8,102 nt of DNA from an uncultured Rhodospirillales bacterium (GTDB taxonomy: Bacteria; Pseudomonadota; Alphaproteobacteria; Acetobacterales; Acetobacteraceae): contig CAIYPH010000723.1 in NCBI GenBank assembly GCA_903928045.1, positions 1 through 8,102 of the forward strand. Direction: 5' to 3'. Made by a program: the position numbers and the translations under genes. Below the pieces are notes generated by a model, which was not told the DNA's origin, made no database searches, and worked only from the letters and a program-made list of their open reading frames with translations. Of this stretch, positions 1 to 6,371 are shown piece after piece (within the stretch, counting starts at the first letter, position 1; every line of letters begins with the position of its first letter).

Positions 1-501
1 CCGAAGGAGCAGCGTCTCGCTCCCGGCATGACGCCGCTGATCTCCGCGCCGCGCCTCGCCGCGGCACTCGGCATCGGCACGGTGAACACGATGATCGCCA
101 TGCTCGTCGTGTGGTGGCCGAAATTCGCCCGCCTCGCCCGCAGCCTGGTGATCTCCCAGCGCGCGCTCGAATATGTCGAGGCGGCGGTGACCAGCGGCGC
201 CGGGCCGGGGCGGGTGCTGCTGCGGCAGATCCTGCCCAATGCCGCCGGCCCGCTGATCGTGCTGGTCACGCTCGATCTCGGCAACGCCATCCTGGTATTC
301 GCCGGCCTGTCCTTCCTCGGCCTCGGCGTCACGCCGCCGGCCGCCGAATGGGGGGCGATGGTGGCCGAAGGGCGGGAGTTGGTGCAGCAATGGTGGGTCG
401 CCACCTTCCCCGGCCTCGCCATCCTCTCGGTGGTGATGGGTTTCAACTTCCTCGGCGACGGATTGCGCGACTGGCTGGACCCCCGCGCCGAAAGCCGCTG
501 A
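1..501 (+). CDS. ABC transporter permease, DppC/OppC type, C-terminal part (5' end outside window)
   Basis: This is the inner-membrane permease of a peptide/nickel/opine-type ABC importer, one of two subunits that would form the translocation channel. The frame is open from base 1, so the gene begins upstream; 166 residues are visible. A hydrophobic segment (TMIAMLVVWW) is followed by the cytoplasmic coupling loop that contacts the ATPase: EAA at bases 178-186, a Gly ten bases later, and ILPN at 229-240, matching the EAA...G.........I.LP signature of binding-protein-dependent permeases. Further membrane segments follow, around LIVLVTLDLG and LAILSVVMGFNFLGDGLRDW. The last is the usual DppC-type ending, so the C-terminus looks complete. 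ATPase and partner permease are not in the window. A family-5 binding protein lies at 3648-5225, but three genes intervene. The family is secure; the substrate is unknown. Confidence 0.93.
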   Translation, partial: PKEQRLAPGMTPLISAPRLAAALGIGTVNTMIAMLVVWWPKFARLARSLVISQRALEYVEAAVTSGAGPGRVLLRQILPNAAGPLIVLVTLDLGNAILVFAGLSFLGLGVTPPAAEWGAMVAEGRELVQQWWVATFPGLAILSVVMGFNFLGDGLRDWLDPRAESR

Positions 502-513
502 CCCCTTTCATAC

Positions 514-517
514 GGAG
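514..517 (+). promoter_or_regulatory. Ribosome-binding site of the crotonase-family gene
   Basis: GGAG lies 6 bases before the ATG at 524. It supports that start, and with the 22 bp gap to the permease stop it suggests both genes share one transcript. Confidence 0.6.
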
Positions 518-523
518 CCGCCC

Positions 524-1186
524 ATGACCGCGAGCATCACCATCACCGACGGCATCGCCGTGATCACCATGGATGACGGCAAGGCCAATGCCGTGAACCC
601 CGCTTTGGTCGCCGCGTTGAACGCCTGCCTCGATACCGCCGAGCGCGAGGCCAAGGCGGTGGTGCTGGCCGGGCGGACGCAGCGCTTTTCTGGCGGGTTT
701 GACCTCAAGATGATGGCCGCCAGCCCGCGCGCGGAGGTAACCGAACTGGTGAAATCCGGTGGCCGCCTCGCCATGCGGCTCTACGGCTTCCCCATGCCGG
801 TCGTGGCCGCCTGCACCGGGCATTGCGTCGCCATGGGCGTGTTTCTGCTGCTGGCCTGCGATATCCGCATTGGCACCAGGGGGGCCTTCAAGATCGGCGC
901 CAATGAGACGGCGATCGGCATGTCGCTGCCGATTTTCGCGGTGGAGTTGCTGAAGGCGCGGCTCGATCCCCGTGCGCTCACCAAGGCGTCCATCCTGGCC
1001 CATCTCTACGACCCCGAGAGTGCCGTCACCGCCGGCTATTTCGACAGCGTCGAGGACGCCGATTCCCTGCTGCCGGCCGCCATCCGCACCGCCACCGAAC
1101 TGGCAGCACTCCCCGGCACCGCGCTTGCCACCACCAAGCGCCTGATGCGGCAGCATACGCTCGCGACCGTAGCCCCCACCGTCTAA
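524..1186 (+). CDS. Enoyl-CoA hydratase/isomerase (crotonase) family protein
   Basis: Crotonase-superfamily enzymes act on acyl-CoA thioesters in the cytoplasm: hydration, double-bond isomerisation, hydrolysis or ring cleavage. This protein has 220 residues, a little short for the family (about 250-290). The first oxyanion-hole segment is around residues 54-61 (RFSGGFDL), where many hydratases have CAGAD-like sequence. The second is at 99-113 (GHCVAMGVFLLLACD), the helix normally written GxxxGGGxEL. At the position of the first catalytic glutamate (Glu144 of rat mitochondrial hydratase) there is Phe107. The position of the second (Glu164) appears filled by Glu128 in ANETAIG. With one acid missing, ordinary syn-hydratase chemistry is doubtful; an isomerase or another crotonase reaction fits better, but this rests on manual alignment. 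The gene starts 22 bp after the ABC permease and is probably cotranscribed, perhaps linking uptake to acyl-CoA catabolism. Confidence 0.9.
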   Translation: MTASITITDGIAVITMDDGKANAVNPALVAALNACLDTAEREAKAVVLAGRTQRFSGGFDLKMMAASPRAEVTELVKSGGRLAMRLYGFPMPVVAACTGHCVAMGVFLLLACDIRIGTRGAFKIGANETAIGMSLPIFAVELLKARLDPRALTKASILAHLYDPESAVTAGYFDSVEDADSLLPAAIRTATELAALPGTALATTKRLMRQHTLATVAPTV

Positions 1187-1188
1187 CC

Positions 1189-1258
1189 CCCTGGCGGCGG
1201 CGCCACGAAACCGTCACACTCCGTCACAACTCAACGATCGCGAGAATCGTCGCCAGGG
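1189..1258 (+). promoter_or_regulatory. Intergenic region with tandem 8-mers and an inverted repeat reaching the exporter start codon
   Basis: Between the crotonase stop and the MFS start there are: CCGTCACA twice, at 1211-1218 and 1221-1228, one helical turn (10 bp) apart; a small hairpin ACGAT/ATCGT (1234-1238 with 1246-1250); and CCCTGGCG (1189-1196), perfectly complementary to CGCCAGGG (1251-1258). The second arm contains the only SD-like sequence (AGGGA) and ends one base before the ATG. In read-through RNA this pairing could hide the start site; the tandem 8-mers could be half-sites for a regulator. Arms of this length can also arise by chance, so the regulatory role is a suggestion only. 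Confidence 0.3.
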
Positions 1259-1259
1259 A

Positions 1260-2786
1260 ATGTCCATCGCCCCCAAGGTCTCCAACCGCACGCTGATTAC
1301 CGTCTGCGTCATGATGGGCAACCTCATGCAGGCGCTCGATACCTCGGTGGCCAACGTCTCGCTGCCCTATATGCAGGGCTCGCTCTCCACCAGCGCCGAC
1401 GAGATCACCTGGGTGCTGACCTCCTACGTCATCGCCGCCGCCATCATGACCGCCCCGGTGGGCTGGATGGCGCAGCGTTTCGGCCGCAAGAACCTACATG
1501 TCGCCTGCATGAGCGGCTTCGTGATGGCTTCCATGCTGTGCGGCATGGCGGACTCGCTGGAGCAGATGGTGTGCTTCCGCTTCCTCCAGGGCATGTGCGG
1601 CGCCGCCTTGGTGCCGCTGAGCCAGGCGACCATGTTGGACATCTACCCCTTCGAGAAGCGCGCCCAGGCGATGGCGATTTTCGGCATGGGGGTGATGGTC
1701 GGCCCGATCACCGGCCCCACACTCGGTGGCTACCTCACCGAGATGTTCAACTGGCGCTACGTCTTCTACGTCAATTTGCCCTTCGGCATCCTCGCGGTGA
1801 TCGGCCTTATCGTCTTTCTCCCCAAGGCCACCCCGCGGGCCGAGATGAAGTTCGACTGGATCGGCTTCATCGTGCTCGCCACCGGGGTCGCGGCGCTGCA
1901 ACTCATGCTCGATCGCGGGGAAAACCAGGACTGGTTCTCGTCGCGCGAAATCCTGGTCGAGGCGGTGCTGGCCTGTCTCGGGCTCTACCTTTTCGTCGTC
2001 CACATGTTCACCGCCGAGCGGCCCTTCCTGCCGCCCGGGCTGTTCAAGGACCGCAACTTCGTCTGCGGCGTCACCATGGTGTTCTTCACCGCCACGCTGC
2101 TGCTCGCCAGTTCCTCGCTGATGGCACCCTATCTCGAAACCCTGGCCGGCTACCCTGTGGAAACCGCGGGCATGTCCATGGCCCCACGCGGTTTCGGCAC
2201 CATCATCGGCATGCAACTCGCCAGTCGCCTGTCCGATCGCGTCGGCCACCGCAAGCTGATGGCGATCGGCCTGCTCATCCTCGGCGCCGGCTTCAACTCG
2301 ATGAGCGACTGGACGCCGGACGTCTCGCAAACCCGCATGATGCTCACTTTGGCCTGCCAGGGCTTCGCCATCGGCTTCGTGTTCAACCCGATGACGGTGA
2401 TGGCCTTCACCACCTTGCCGCCCTCGCTGCGGCCCTATTCCACCTCGCTGCAATCCCTCTGCCGCAGCATCGGCCAGGCGGTTGGCGTCTCCGTCACCTC
2501 GGTGATGCTGGTGCGCAACACCCAGGTCTCCCACGCCGATATCGGCGCTAACATCACCCCGTTCGACCGCGCCTTGCAGGCCAATGACGCCGTGACCCAC
2601 CTGCTCGATCCCGCGACCACCCATGGCGCCGCGCTGCTGGACTCCATGATCAACCGCCAGGCCCAGATCATCGCCTACAGCAATGATTTCAGGATGATGG
2701 CTTTCGTCGTCCTCCCCTCGCTGCTGCTGCTGTTCGTCATGCGCCCGCATGTCCGCCCGCCCGTCGCGGCGGCAGCCGGGGATTAG
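1260..2786 (+). CDS. MFS drug/solute exporter, DHA2 (EmrB/QacA) family, 14 TM
   Basis: This is a proton-driven inner-membrane exporter of the 14-helix DHA2 family, which usually expels lipophilic drugs or toxic metabolites. The 508 residues match the family length. Motifs in order: LDTSVANVSLP (26-36), the helix-1 DHA2 motif; GWMAQRFGRKN (68-78), motif A in the loop after helix 2; CFRFLQG (105-111), motif B with Arg107; GPITGPTLGGYL (148-159), the antiporter motif C; then NWRYVFYVNLPFG, very typical of EmrB relatives. No upstream in-frame ATG, GTG or TTG exists before the crotonase stop, so 1260 is the start, although the only SD-like bases (AGGGA) almost touch the ATG. EmrB proteins often pair with an EmrA membrane-fusion protein, but none is adjacent here. 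The stop overlaps that of the hydrolase on the other strand. The family is secure; the substrate is unknown. Confidence 0.95.
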   Translation: MSIAPKVSNRTLITVCVMMGNLMQALDTSVANVSLPYMQGSLSTSADEITWVLTSYVIAAAIMTAPVGWMAQRFGRKNLHVACMSGFVMASMLCGMADSLEQMVCFRFLQGMCGAALVPLSQATMLDIYPFEKRAQAMAIFGMGVMVGPITGPTLGGYLTEMFNWRYVFYVNLPFGILAVIGLIVFLPKATPRAEMKFDWIGFIVLATGVAALQLMLDRGENQDWFSSREILVEAVLACLGLYLFVVHMFTAERPFLPPGLFKDRNFVCGVTMVFFTATLLLASSSLMAPYLETLAGYPVETAGMSMAPRGFGTIIGMQLASRLSDRVGHRKLMAIGLLILGAGFNSMSDWTPDVSQTRMMLTLACQGFAIGFVFNPMTVMAFTTLPPSLRPYSTSLQSLCRSIGQAVGVSVTSVMLVRNTQVSHADIGANITPFDRALQANDAVTHLLDPATTHGAALLDSMINRQAQIIAYSNDFRMMAFVVLPSLLLLFVMRPHVRPPVAAAAGD

Positions 2787-3532
2787 CCGCTGAGAAAGCG
2801 GATCACCTCCGCCACCACCACATCGGCCTGATAGAACGCCTCCATGTGCGACACCCCCGGCAGCGTGACGAACCGTGCCCCCGGGATCAGCCGTGCCGCC
2901 TCGGCGTTCTGCGCATAGACCACGTCGGCATCGCCGCAATAGAGCAGCGTCGGGATCGCCATCGTCGCCAGCCCCTCCGCGATCCCCGCCTCATCGAAGG
3001 ACATCGCGGCGAAGGCGGCGTGATCGCCGGCCCGCAGCCCCGCGGTGAACCCCGGCGGCATCAGCCCGGCGAAGGGGCGGATCGCCTCCACCACCGCGTC
3101 CGGCCCGTCCTTCATCGCCGCCTCGATCACAAGGCGCATCCCCGAGCGCACCCGGTCGAACGGGTGCTGCCCGCCGATGATCAGCGCGCTCACTCGCTCC
3201 GGCGCGAAAACGCCCATCGCATAGGCGTAATACCCGCCCATCGAGTAGCCGCAGAACGGCGCCCGCCCGATCCCCTCGGCATCGAGCACGGCGCACACGT
3301 CGCCCACCCGCTTGTCGATGGTATAAGCCGCCTCGTCATGCGGCGTGTCGCTGCCGCCATGCCCCCGCGCATCCAGCATCACCAGCCGGAACCGCCCCCT
3401 GAGCGCCGCCACCACGCCGGCCTCATGCCAATCCGCGATCGACTGCAGGAACCCGTGCTGCAACACCAGCGGCGGCCCATCGCCCTCGACGCTGTAGTGG
3501 ATGCGAACCCCGTCATTGACTGCATAAGCCAT
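2783..3532 (-). CDS. Alpha/beta hydrolase fold protein
   Basis: This is a probable cytoplasmic esterase, lactonase or related hydrolase of 249 residues with no signal peptide. Visible fold landmarks are: HG at 26-27 (oxyanion-hole strand LVLQHGF); LDARGHGGSD at 53-62, typical of the family; nucleophile elbow GYSMGG at 95-100 with Ser97; the acid in CGDADVVY (199-206), most likely Asp203; and His229 in GVSHM. The catalytic triad is therefore complete. Similarity in layout to 3-oxoadipate enol-lactonase-like enzymes is general and does not prove that reaction. A strong SD (CCTCCC on the + strand, 3540-3545) sits 7 bases before the start codon. The gene is divergent from the binding-protein gene (115 bp gap), and its stop TAA shares bases 2783-2785 with the end of the exporter gene. 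The fold is secure; the substrate is unknown. Confidence 0.92.
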   Translation of the reverse strand: MAYAVNDGVRIHYSVEGDGPPLVLQHGFLQSIADWHEAGVVAALRGRFRLVMLDARGHGGSDTPHDEAAYTIDKRVGDVCAVLDAEGIGRAPFCGYSMGGYYAYAMGVFAPERVSALIIGGQHPFDRVRSGMRLVIEAAMKDGPDAVVEAIRPFAGLMPPGFTAGLRAGDHAAFAAMSFDEAGIAEGLATMAIPTLLYCGDADVVYAQNAEAARLIPGARFVTLPGVSHMEAFYQADVVVAEVIRFLSG

Positions 3533-3539
3533 CGGACGC

Positions 3540-3545
3540 CCTCCC
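3540..3545 (-). promoter_or_regulatory. Ribosome-binding site of the alpha/beta hydrolase
   Basis: GGGAGG on the minus strand lies 7 bases before the ATG whose complement is at 3530-3532. It is a near-ideal SD and fixes the start. Confidence 0.7.
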
Positions 3546-3590
3546 TTTTCCCAGCGCTACACCCGGCACCAAGCCGCCGCAACGACGCGC

Positions 3591-3619
3591 TTGGACGCAA
3601 GCCAAAATCCCCCTAGGCT
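3591..3619 (+). promoter_or_regulatory. Possible sigma-70 promoter of the binding-protein gene
   Basis: TTGGAC (3591-3596) and TAGGCT (3614-3619) are separated by 17 bases. Each matches the -35/-10 consensus at three of six positions. It would give a leader of about 20 bases before the ATG at 3648. The spacing is good but the hexamers are weak. Confidence 0.35.
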
Positions 3620-3632
3620 CGCCCCAAATCCC

Positions 3633-3640
3633 GGGAAGGA
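3633..3640 (+). promoter_or_regulatory. Ribosome-binding site that sets the start of the binding-protein gene
   Basis: GGGAAGGA ends 7 bases before the ATG at 3648. An alternative in-frame TTG at 3591 would add 19 residues ahead of the signal peptide, lacks such a site, and overlaps the proposed -35 element. The ATG at 3648 is therefore preferred. Confidence 0.7.
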
Positions 3641-3647
3641 ACACGCC

Positions 3648-5225
3648 ATGCGCCGCCGCACTCTTGCTCTCGCCCTCCTCGCCGCCCCCCTCCTCGCCAC
3701 CCCCGCCTTGGCGCAGAAGAAGACCACCCTCGTCGTCGGCCTCGATATCTCCGACGGCCGCAACTACGACACCGCCCGCTCGGCCGACCTCACCCCCCCG
3801 CTCACCCATGGCGCCGTCTACGAAACGCTGGTCACCCTCGGCACCAACGATCTCGTCACCATCCGCCCCGCCCTCGCCACCGCCTGGGCCACCACCGATG
3901 GCGGCAAGACCTGGCGCTTCACGCTCCGCCCCGGCGTCAAATTCTGGGACGGCTCGCCGATGACGGCGGAAGATGTAAAATTCTCCCTCGACCGCCTGGT
4001 CAACCTCAAGGACCAGCCCGCCACCTACGCCGCCAACATGGGCGCCGTCACCATCGTCGACGCGATGACCGTCGATATCGCGGTGAAGAACCCCGCCGAG
4101 CCCCTCCTCATCGACCTCACCGCCCCCTCTTTCGCCATCTATTCCAAGAAGATGGCCGTGGCCCAAGGTGCGGTCTCCGAACCCGGCGCCAATGACAGCG
4201 ACAAAGCCACCGCCTGGCTCAACAGCAATTCCGCCGGCACCGGCCCCTATTACATGACGCGCTGGGAGCGCAATTCCGGCGTCGAACTCCGCCGCAACCC
4301 GAACTGGTGGGGCGGCAGCGCCCCCTTCGAGCGCATCGTCATCCGCCACATCGCCGATGGCGGCGCCCAGTTGCTCTCCGTCCGCAAGGGCGATATCGAC
4401 ATCGCCATGAACCTCTCCGCCGAACAGCTCGACAGCGTGGCCAGCGCCGACGTGAAGGTGATCCAGGGCGGCAGCACCGACACGCTCTACTTCATGATGA
4501 CGTCCGACCCCGCCCTCAACCCCGCCCTCGCCAAACCCGAAGCCCGCCAGGCCGTCGCCGCCGCCATCGACTATGACGGCATCATCAAATCCCTCGTCGG
4601 CGGGTTCGCCGAGCGCCCGCCGGCCTTCCTGCCCAACGGCATCGCCGGCACCTCCGCCGCCCACACCAAGGATTTCGGCTTCCGCGAAGACCTCGCCAAG
4701 GCGAAACAGCTCCTCGCCGCGGCAGGCGCGTCTGGCGGCTTCGAATTCGAGCTCGGCTACCCCAACGCCGCCTATTTCAGCACCAACTACGCGCTGATGA
4801 CCCAGAAGATCCAGGCCGATCTCGCCCGCGTCGGCATCAAGATGAACCTCCGCCCGATGGACAACGTCAACTGGCGCAGCCAGTTCAACGGCGGCAAGCT
4901 CCAAGCCACCATCGCGCCCTGGAACTCCCCCTCGCCCAACCCCTACCTCTGGACCGGCGCCTCCATCCAGCGCGTCGCCACCCGCATGCACTGGACGCCC
5001 ACGCCCGAGCTGAAAGACCTCGTCGCCGCTGGCGCCGCCGAACTCGACACCACCAAGCAGGCCGCCATCCACGAAAAAGTCGCCCGAATTATCGTCGCCA
5101 ACGCCAACTACGTCACCCTGATGCAGCCCATCTACCGCATCGCCATCCACAAAAACGTCACCGACGTGATGCTGACCCCCAACGTGTGGAAAATGGAACT
5201 CAGCAAGATCAAGCCGGCCGGTTAA
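3648..5225 (+). CDS. ABC transporter substrate-binding protein, family 5 (DppA/OppA-like)
   Basis: This is the periplasmic receptor of a peptide/nickel-type ABC importer: it captures the ligand and delivers it to a DppBC-like permease. It has 525 residues, the normal length. A Sec-type signal peptide is clear: MRRR, a hydrophobic stretch, and an ALA cleavage box at 20-22 before Gln23. There is no lipobox cysteine, so a soluble periplasmic protein is expected. The SBP_bac_5 signature lies at 91-116 (FTLRPGVKFWDG, then AEDVKFSLDR). Later landmarks are GTGPYYMTRWERN (197-209), RRNPNWW (215-221) and KPEARQAVAAAIDYDGI (296-312), all usual for the family. Neighbours are a divergent hydrolase upstream and a terminator-like hairpin downstream, so it is probably transcribed alone. 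The permease at the left edge is of the same transporter class and might be its partner, though the genes are separated. The ligand cannot be told from sequence. Confidence 0.95.
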   Translation: MRRRTLALALLAAPLLATPALAQKKTTLVVGLDISDGRNYDTARSADLTPPLTHGAVYETLVTLGTNDLVTIRPALATAWATTDGGKTWRFTLRPGVKFWDGSPMTAEDVKFSLDRLVNLKDQPATYAANMGAVTIVDAMTVDIAVKNPAEPLLIDLTAPSFAIYSKKMAVAQGAVSEPGANDSDKATAWLNSNSAGTGPYYMTRWERNSGVELRRNPNWWGGSAPFERIVIRHIADGGAQLLSVRKGDIDIAMNLSAEQLDSVASADVKVIQGGSTDTLYFMMTSDPALNPALAKPEARQAVAAAIDYDGIIKSLVGGFAERPPAFLPNGIAGTSAAHTKDFGFREDLAKAKQLLAAAGASGGFEFELGYPNAAYFSTNYALMTQKIQADLARVGIKMNLRPMDNVNWRSQFNGGKLQATIAPWNSPSPNPYLWTGASIQRVATRMHWTPTPELKDLVAAGAAELDTTKQAAIHEKVARIIVANANYVTLMQPIYRIAIHKNVTDVMLTPNVWKMELSKIKPAG

Positions 5226-5235
5226 GCAAGGAAGC

Positions 5236-5270
5236 GCTTCTTTTTGAAAAAAGTAGCAAAAACTTTTTTT
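5236..5270 (+). terminator. A/T-rich hairpin plus T-run after the binding-protein gene; probably a dispersed repeat
   Basis: Starting 10 bases after the stop, GCTTCTTTTT (5236-5245) can pair with AAAAAGTAGC (5248-5257), nine of ten pairs, followed by AAAAAC and seven T (5264-5270). This is terminator-like, but the stem is mostly A-T, unlike a textbook GC stem. From memory, similar AAG-CGCTTCTTTTT-GAAAAAA sequences recur between genes in Acetobacteraceae, so this may be a copy of an intergenic repeat family. That part is recall, not a search result. Confidence 0.5.
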
Positions 5271-5282
5271 CCGCGTTGTTCC

Positions 5283-5308
5283 CCCCCACCCGGCCATCCG
5301 GGAGGGGG
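5283..5308. repeat. GC-rich hairpin between binding-protein and GNAT genes
   Basis: CCCCCACCCGG (5283-5293) pairs with CCGGGAGGGGG (5298-5308) across a CCAT loop, with one A-A mismatch in 11 pairs. It follows the A/T-rich hairpin directly. Together they form a two-part intergenic unit, AT stem then GC stem, just upstream of the GNAT gene. No T-run follows, so it is not an intrinsic terminator by itself. Confidence 0.5.
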
Positions 5309-5333
5309 CCGGGGGGAGGGCGCTGCGGCGAGC

Positions 5334-6083
5334 ATGACACTCACCACCCCCCGCCTCCTCCTCCGCCCCCACCGCCCGGATGACCTCGAACCGGCCGCCG
5401 CCCTATGGGCCAACCCCGAGGTTACCCGCTTCATCGGCGGCCGCGCCTTCACTCCCGAGGAAGTCTGGGCCCGCCTGCTCCGCTACGCCGGCCACTGGTC
5501 CCTCCTTGGCTACGGCTACTGGGCCATTACCGATCGCACGACCGGAGAATTCCTCGGTGAGGCCGGTTTTGCCGACCATCGCCGCGCCCTTGATCCGCCG
5601 TTTGGCGCGCAACCCGAAATCGGCTGGGCGTTGGCGCCCTTGGCCTGGGGCAGGGGGCTTGCCCGCGAAGCCGTCACCGCGATCCTCGCCTGGGGCGACG
5701 CCCGCTTCACCGGACCGACGGTCTGCATGATCCAGCCCGCCAACACCCGCTCCAGCCGCATCGCCGAGCACTTCGGCTACCGCTGCTTCGCCGAAACCAC
5801 CTATCACGCCAACCCGACGCGCCTGTACCGGCGCCCCCAGCCCGCCCGGAGATCCCCGCATGACCGGCCATATCGACCCTACCCGCGAAAGCTTCGCCGT
5901 GTTCCGCGCCAAGGACCGGCCGGGCCCCATCCATATGCTGAACCTCGTGCGGTTCCGCGACCAGGCGGCCTACCCCGATGGGCGGGTGGCGACTGGTGCG
6001 GAGGCCTATGCTGCCTATGGGCGGGAGAGCGCCCCCGTCTTCGCCCGCCTCGGTGGCCGGATTGTGTGGCGTGGCGGGTTTGA
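5334..6083 (+). CDS. GNAT-family N-acetyltransferase (RimJ/RimL-like), probably frameshifted near its 3' end
   Basis: This protein would transfer acetyl from acetyl-CoA to an amine on a protein N-terminus or small molecule. It opens with the usual TPRLLLRP (5-12). Motif A is at 96-113 (IGWALAPLAWGRGLAREA) with the acetyl-CoA-binding WGRGLA. Motif B follows at 134-149 (QPANTRSSRIAEHFGY), and the family ending YHANPTRLYRRP is at 157-168. Normal homologues stop soon after. Here the frame stays open to 6083, adding about 80 Arg/Pro/Gly-rich residues and running 224 bases into the DUF1330 gene. One extra base near the C5 run at 5834-5838 would give a stop at 5861-5863, overlapping the next ATG as ATGA. 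So the real or ancestral end is probably 5863, and the sequence carries a one-base loss or error. ATG 5334 is preferred over the TTG at 5244, which lies inside the hairpin repeat. Confidence 0.8.
   Translation: MTLTTPRLLLRPHRPDDLEPAAALWANPEVTRFIGGRAFTPEEVWARLLRYAGHWSLLGYGYWAITDRTTGEFLGEAGFADHRRALDPPFGAQPEIGWALAPLAWGRGLAREAVTAILAWGDARFTGPTVCMIQPANTRSSRIAEHFGYRCFAETTYHANPTRLYRRPQPARRSPHDRPYRPYPRKLRRVPRQGPAGPHPYAEPRAVPRPGGLPRWAGGDWCGGLCCLWAGERPRLRPPRWPDCVAWRV
5848..5852 (+). promoter_or_regulatory. Ribosome-binding site of the DUF1330 gene
   Basis: GGAGA lies 7 bases before the ATG at 5860. It supports that start even though the upstream GNAT frame runs through it. Confidence 0.6.
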
Positions 6084-6318
6084 GCACATGCTGATCGGGC
6101 CGGGGGAGGAGGCGTGGCATGAGTGCTTCATCGCCGAATATCCCTCGGTGGCGGCCTTCGTGGAGATGATCCGGGACCCCGTTTACCGCGAGGCGGTGAA
6201 GCATCGGCAGGCCGCGGTGCTGGATTCGCGGCTGATTCGCATGAAGCCGGAAGCGGCGGGGGAGGGGTTCGGCGGCGGCGATTGTGGCCGGGTGCCGCGG
6301 GGGGAAACGCCACCCTGA
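5860..6318 (+). CDS. DUF1330 family protein (ferredoxin-like alpha/beta-barrel fold)
   Basis: DUF1330 proteins are small cytoplasmic proteins of the dimeric alpha/beta-barrel class with no settled reaction. Visible signature: PIHMLNLVRFRD (23-34), where the family nearly always has LNL; then AYAAYGRESAPVFARLGGRI (49-68), FIAEYPSVAAFVEMIRDPVY (90-109), and HRQAAVLDSRLIRMKP (115-130). The family part ends there. The last 22 residues are Gly-rich and look like an unconserved extension, perhaps after loss of an older stop. The start is backed by GGAGA. It follows the GNAT gene directly and was probably translationally coupled to it through ATGA before the GNAT frame was disturbed. Third codon positions change from C-rich near the start to G-rich after about 5950. 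The family is secure; the function is unknown. Confidence 0.9.
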   Translation: MTGHIDPTRESFAVFRAKDRPGPIHMLNLVRFRDQAAYPDGRVATGAEAYAAYGRESAPVFARLGGRIVWRGGFEHMLIGPGEEAWHECFIAEYPSVAAFVEMIRDPVYREAVKHRQAAVLDSRLIRMKPEAAGEGFGGGDCGRVPRGETPP

Positions 6319-6338
6319 ATTTCCCGATGGGGGCGCAG

Positions 6339-6356
6339 GCGAGCGATGCAGCTCGC
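6339..6356 (+). terminator. Small hairpin after the DUF1330 gene, weak terminator candidate
   Basis: GCGAGC (6339-6344) and GCTCGC (6351-6356) form a perfect 6-bp stem with loop GATGCA, 20 bases after the DUF1330 stop. There is no continuous T-run; only AATTCATTT follows. Termination by it alone is doubtful. Confidence 0.25.
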
Positions 6357-6371
6357 AGCGCAACAATTCAT

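Noticed and set aside
2787..2801. Hairpin CCGCT/AGCGG as a bidirectional terminator between exporter and hydrolase
   Set aside because: Only five pairs, inside hydrolase coding sequence, with no T-run on either side.
1494..2939. Long minus-strand open frame (about 481 codons) opposite the MFS gene
   Set aside because: It overlaps the exporter and hydrolase, has His/Gly/Glu-rich low-complexity translation and no motif; a shadow.
3591..3647. Start of the binding protein at TTG 3591
   Set aside because: It would place 19 polar residues before a perfect signal peptide. The SD at 3633-3640 clearly serves ATG 3648.
5244..5333. N-terminal extension of the GNAT gene from TTG 5244
   Set aside because: It would translate the hairpin repeat and GC-rich spacer. 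The family N-terminus TPRLLLRP begins right after ATG 5334.
3513..5372. Long open frame on the minus strand (about 619 codons) opposite the binding-protein gene
   Set aside because: It is the antisense shadow of a gene with clear family motifs and signal peptide. Its translation is Gly/Asp/Val-rich without recognisable domains, as expected in GC-rich DNA.
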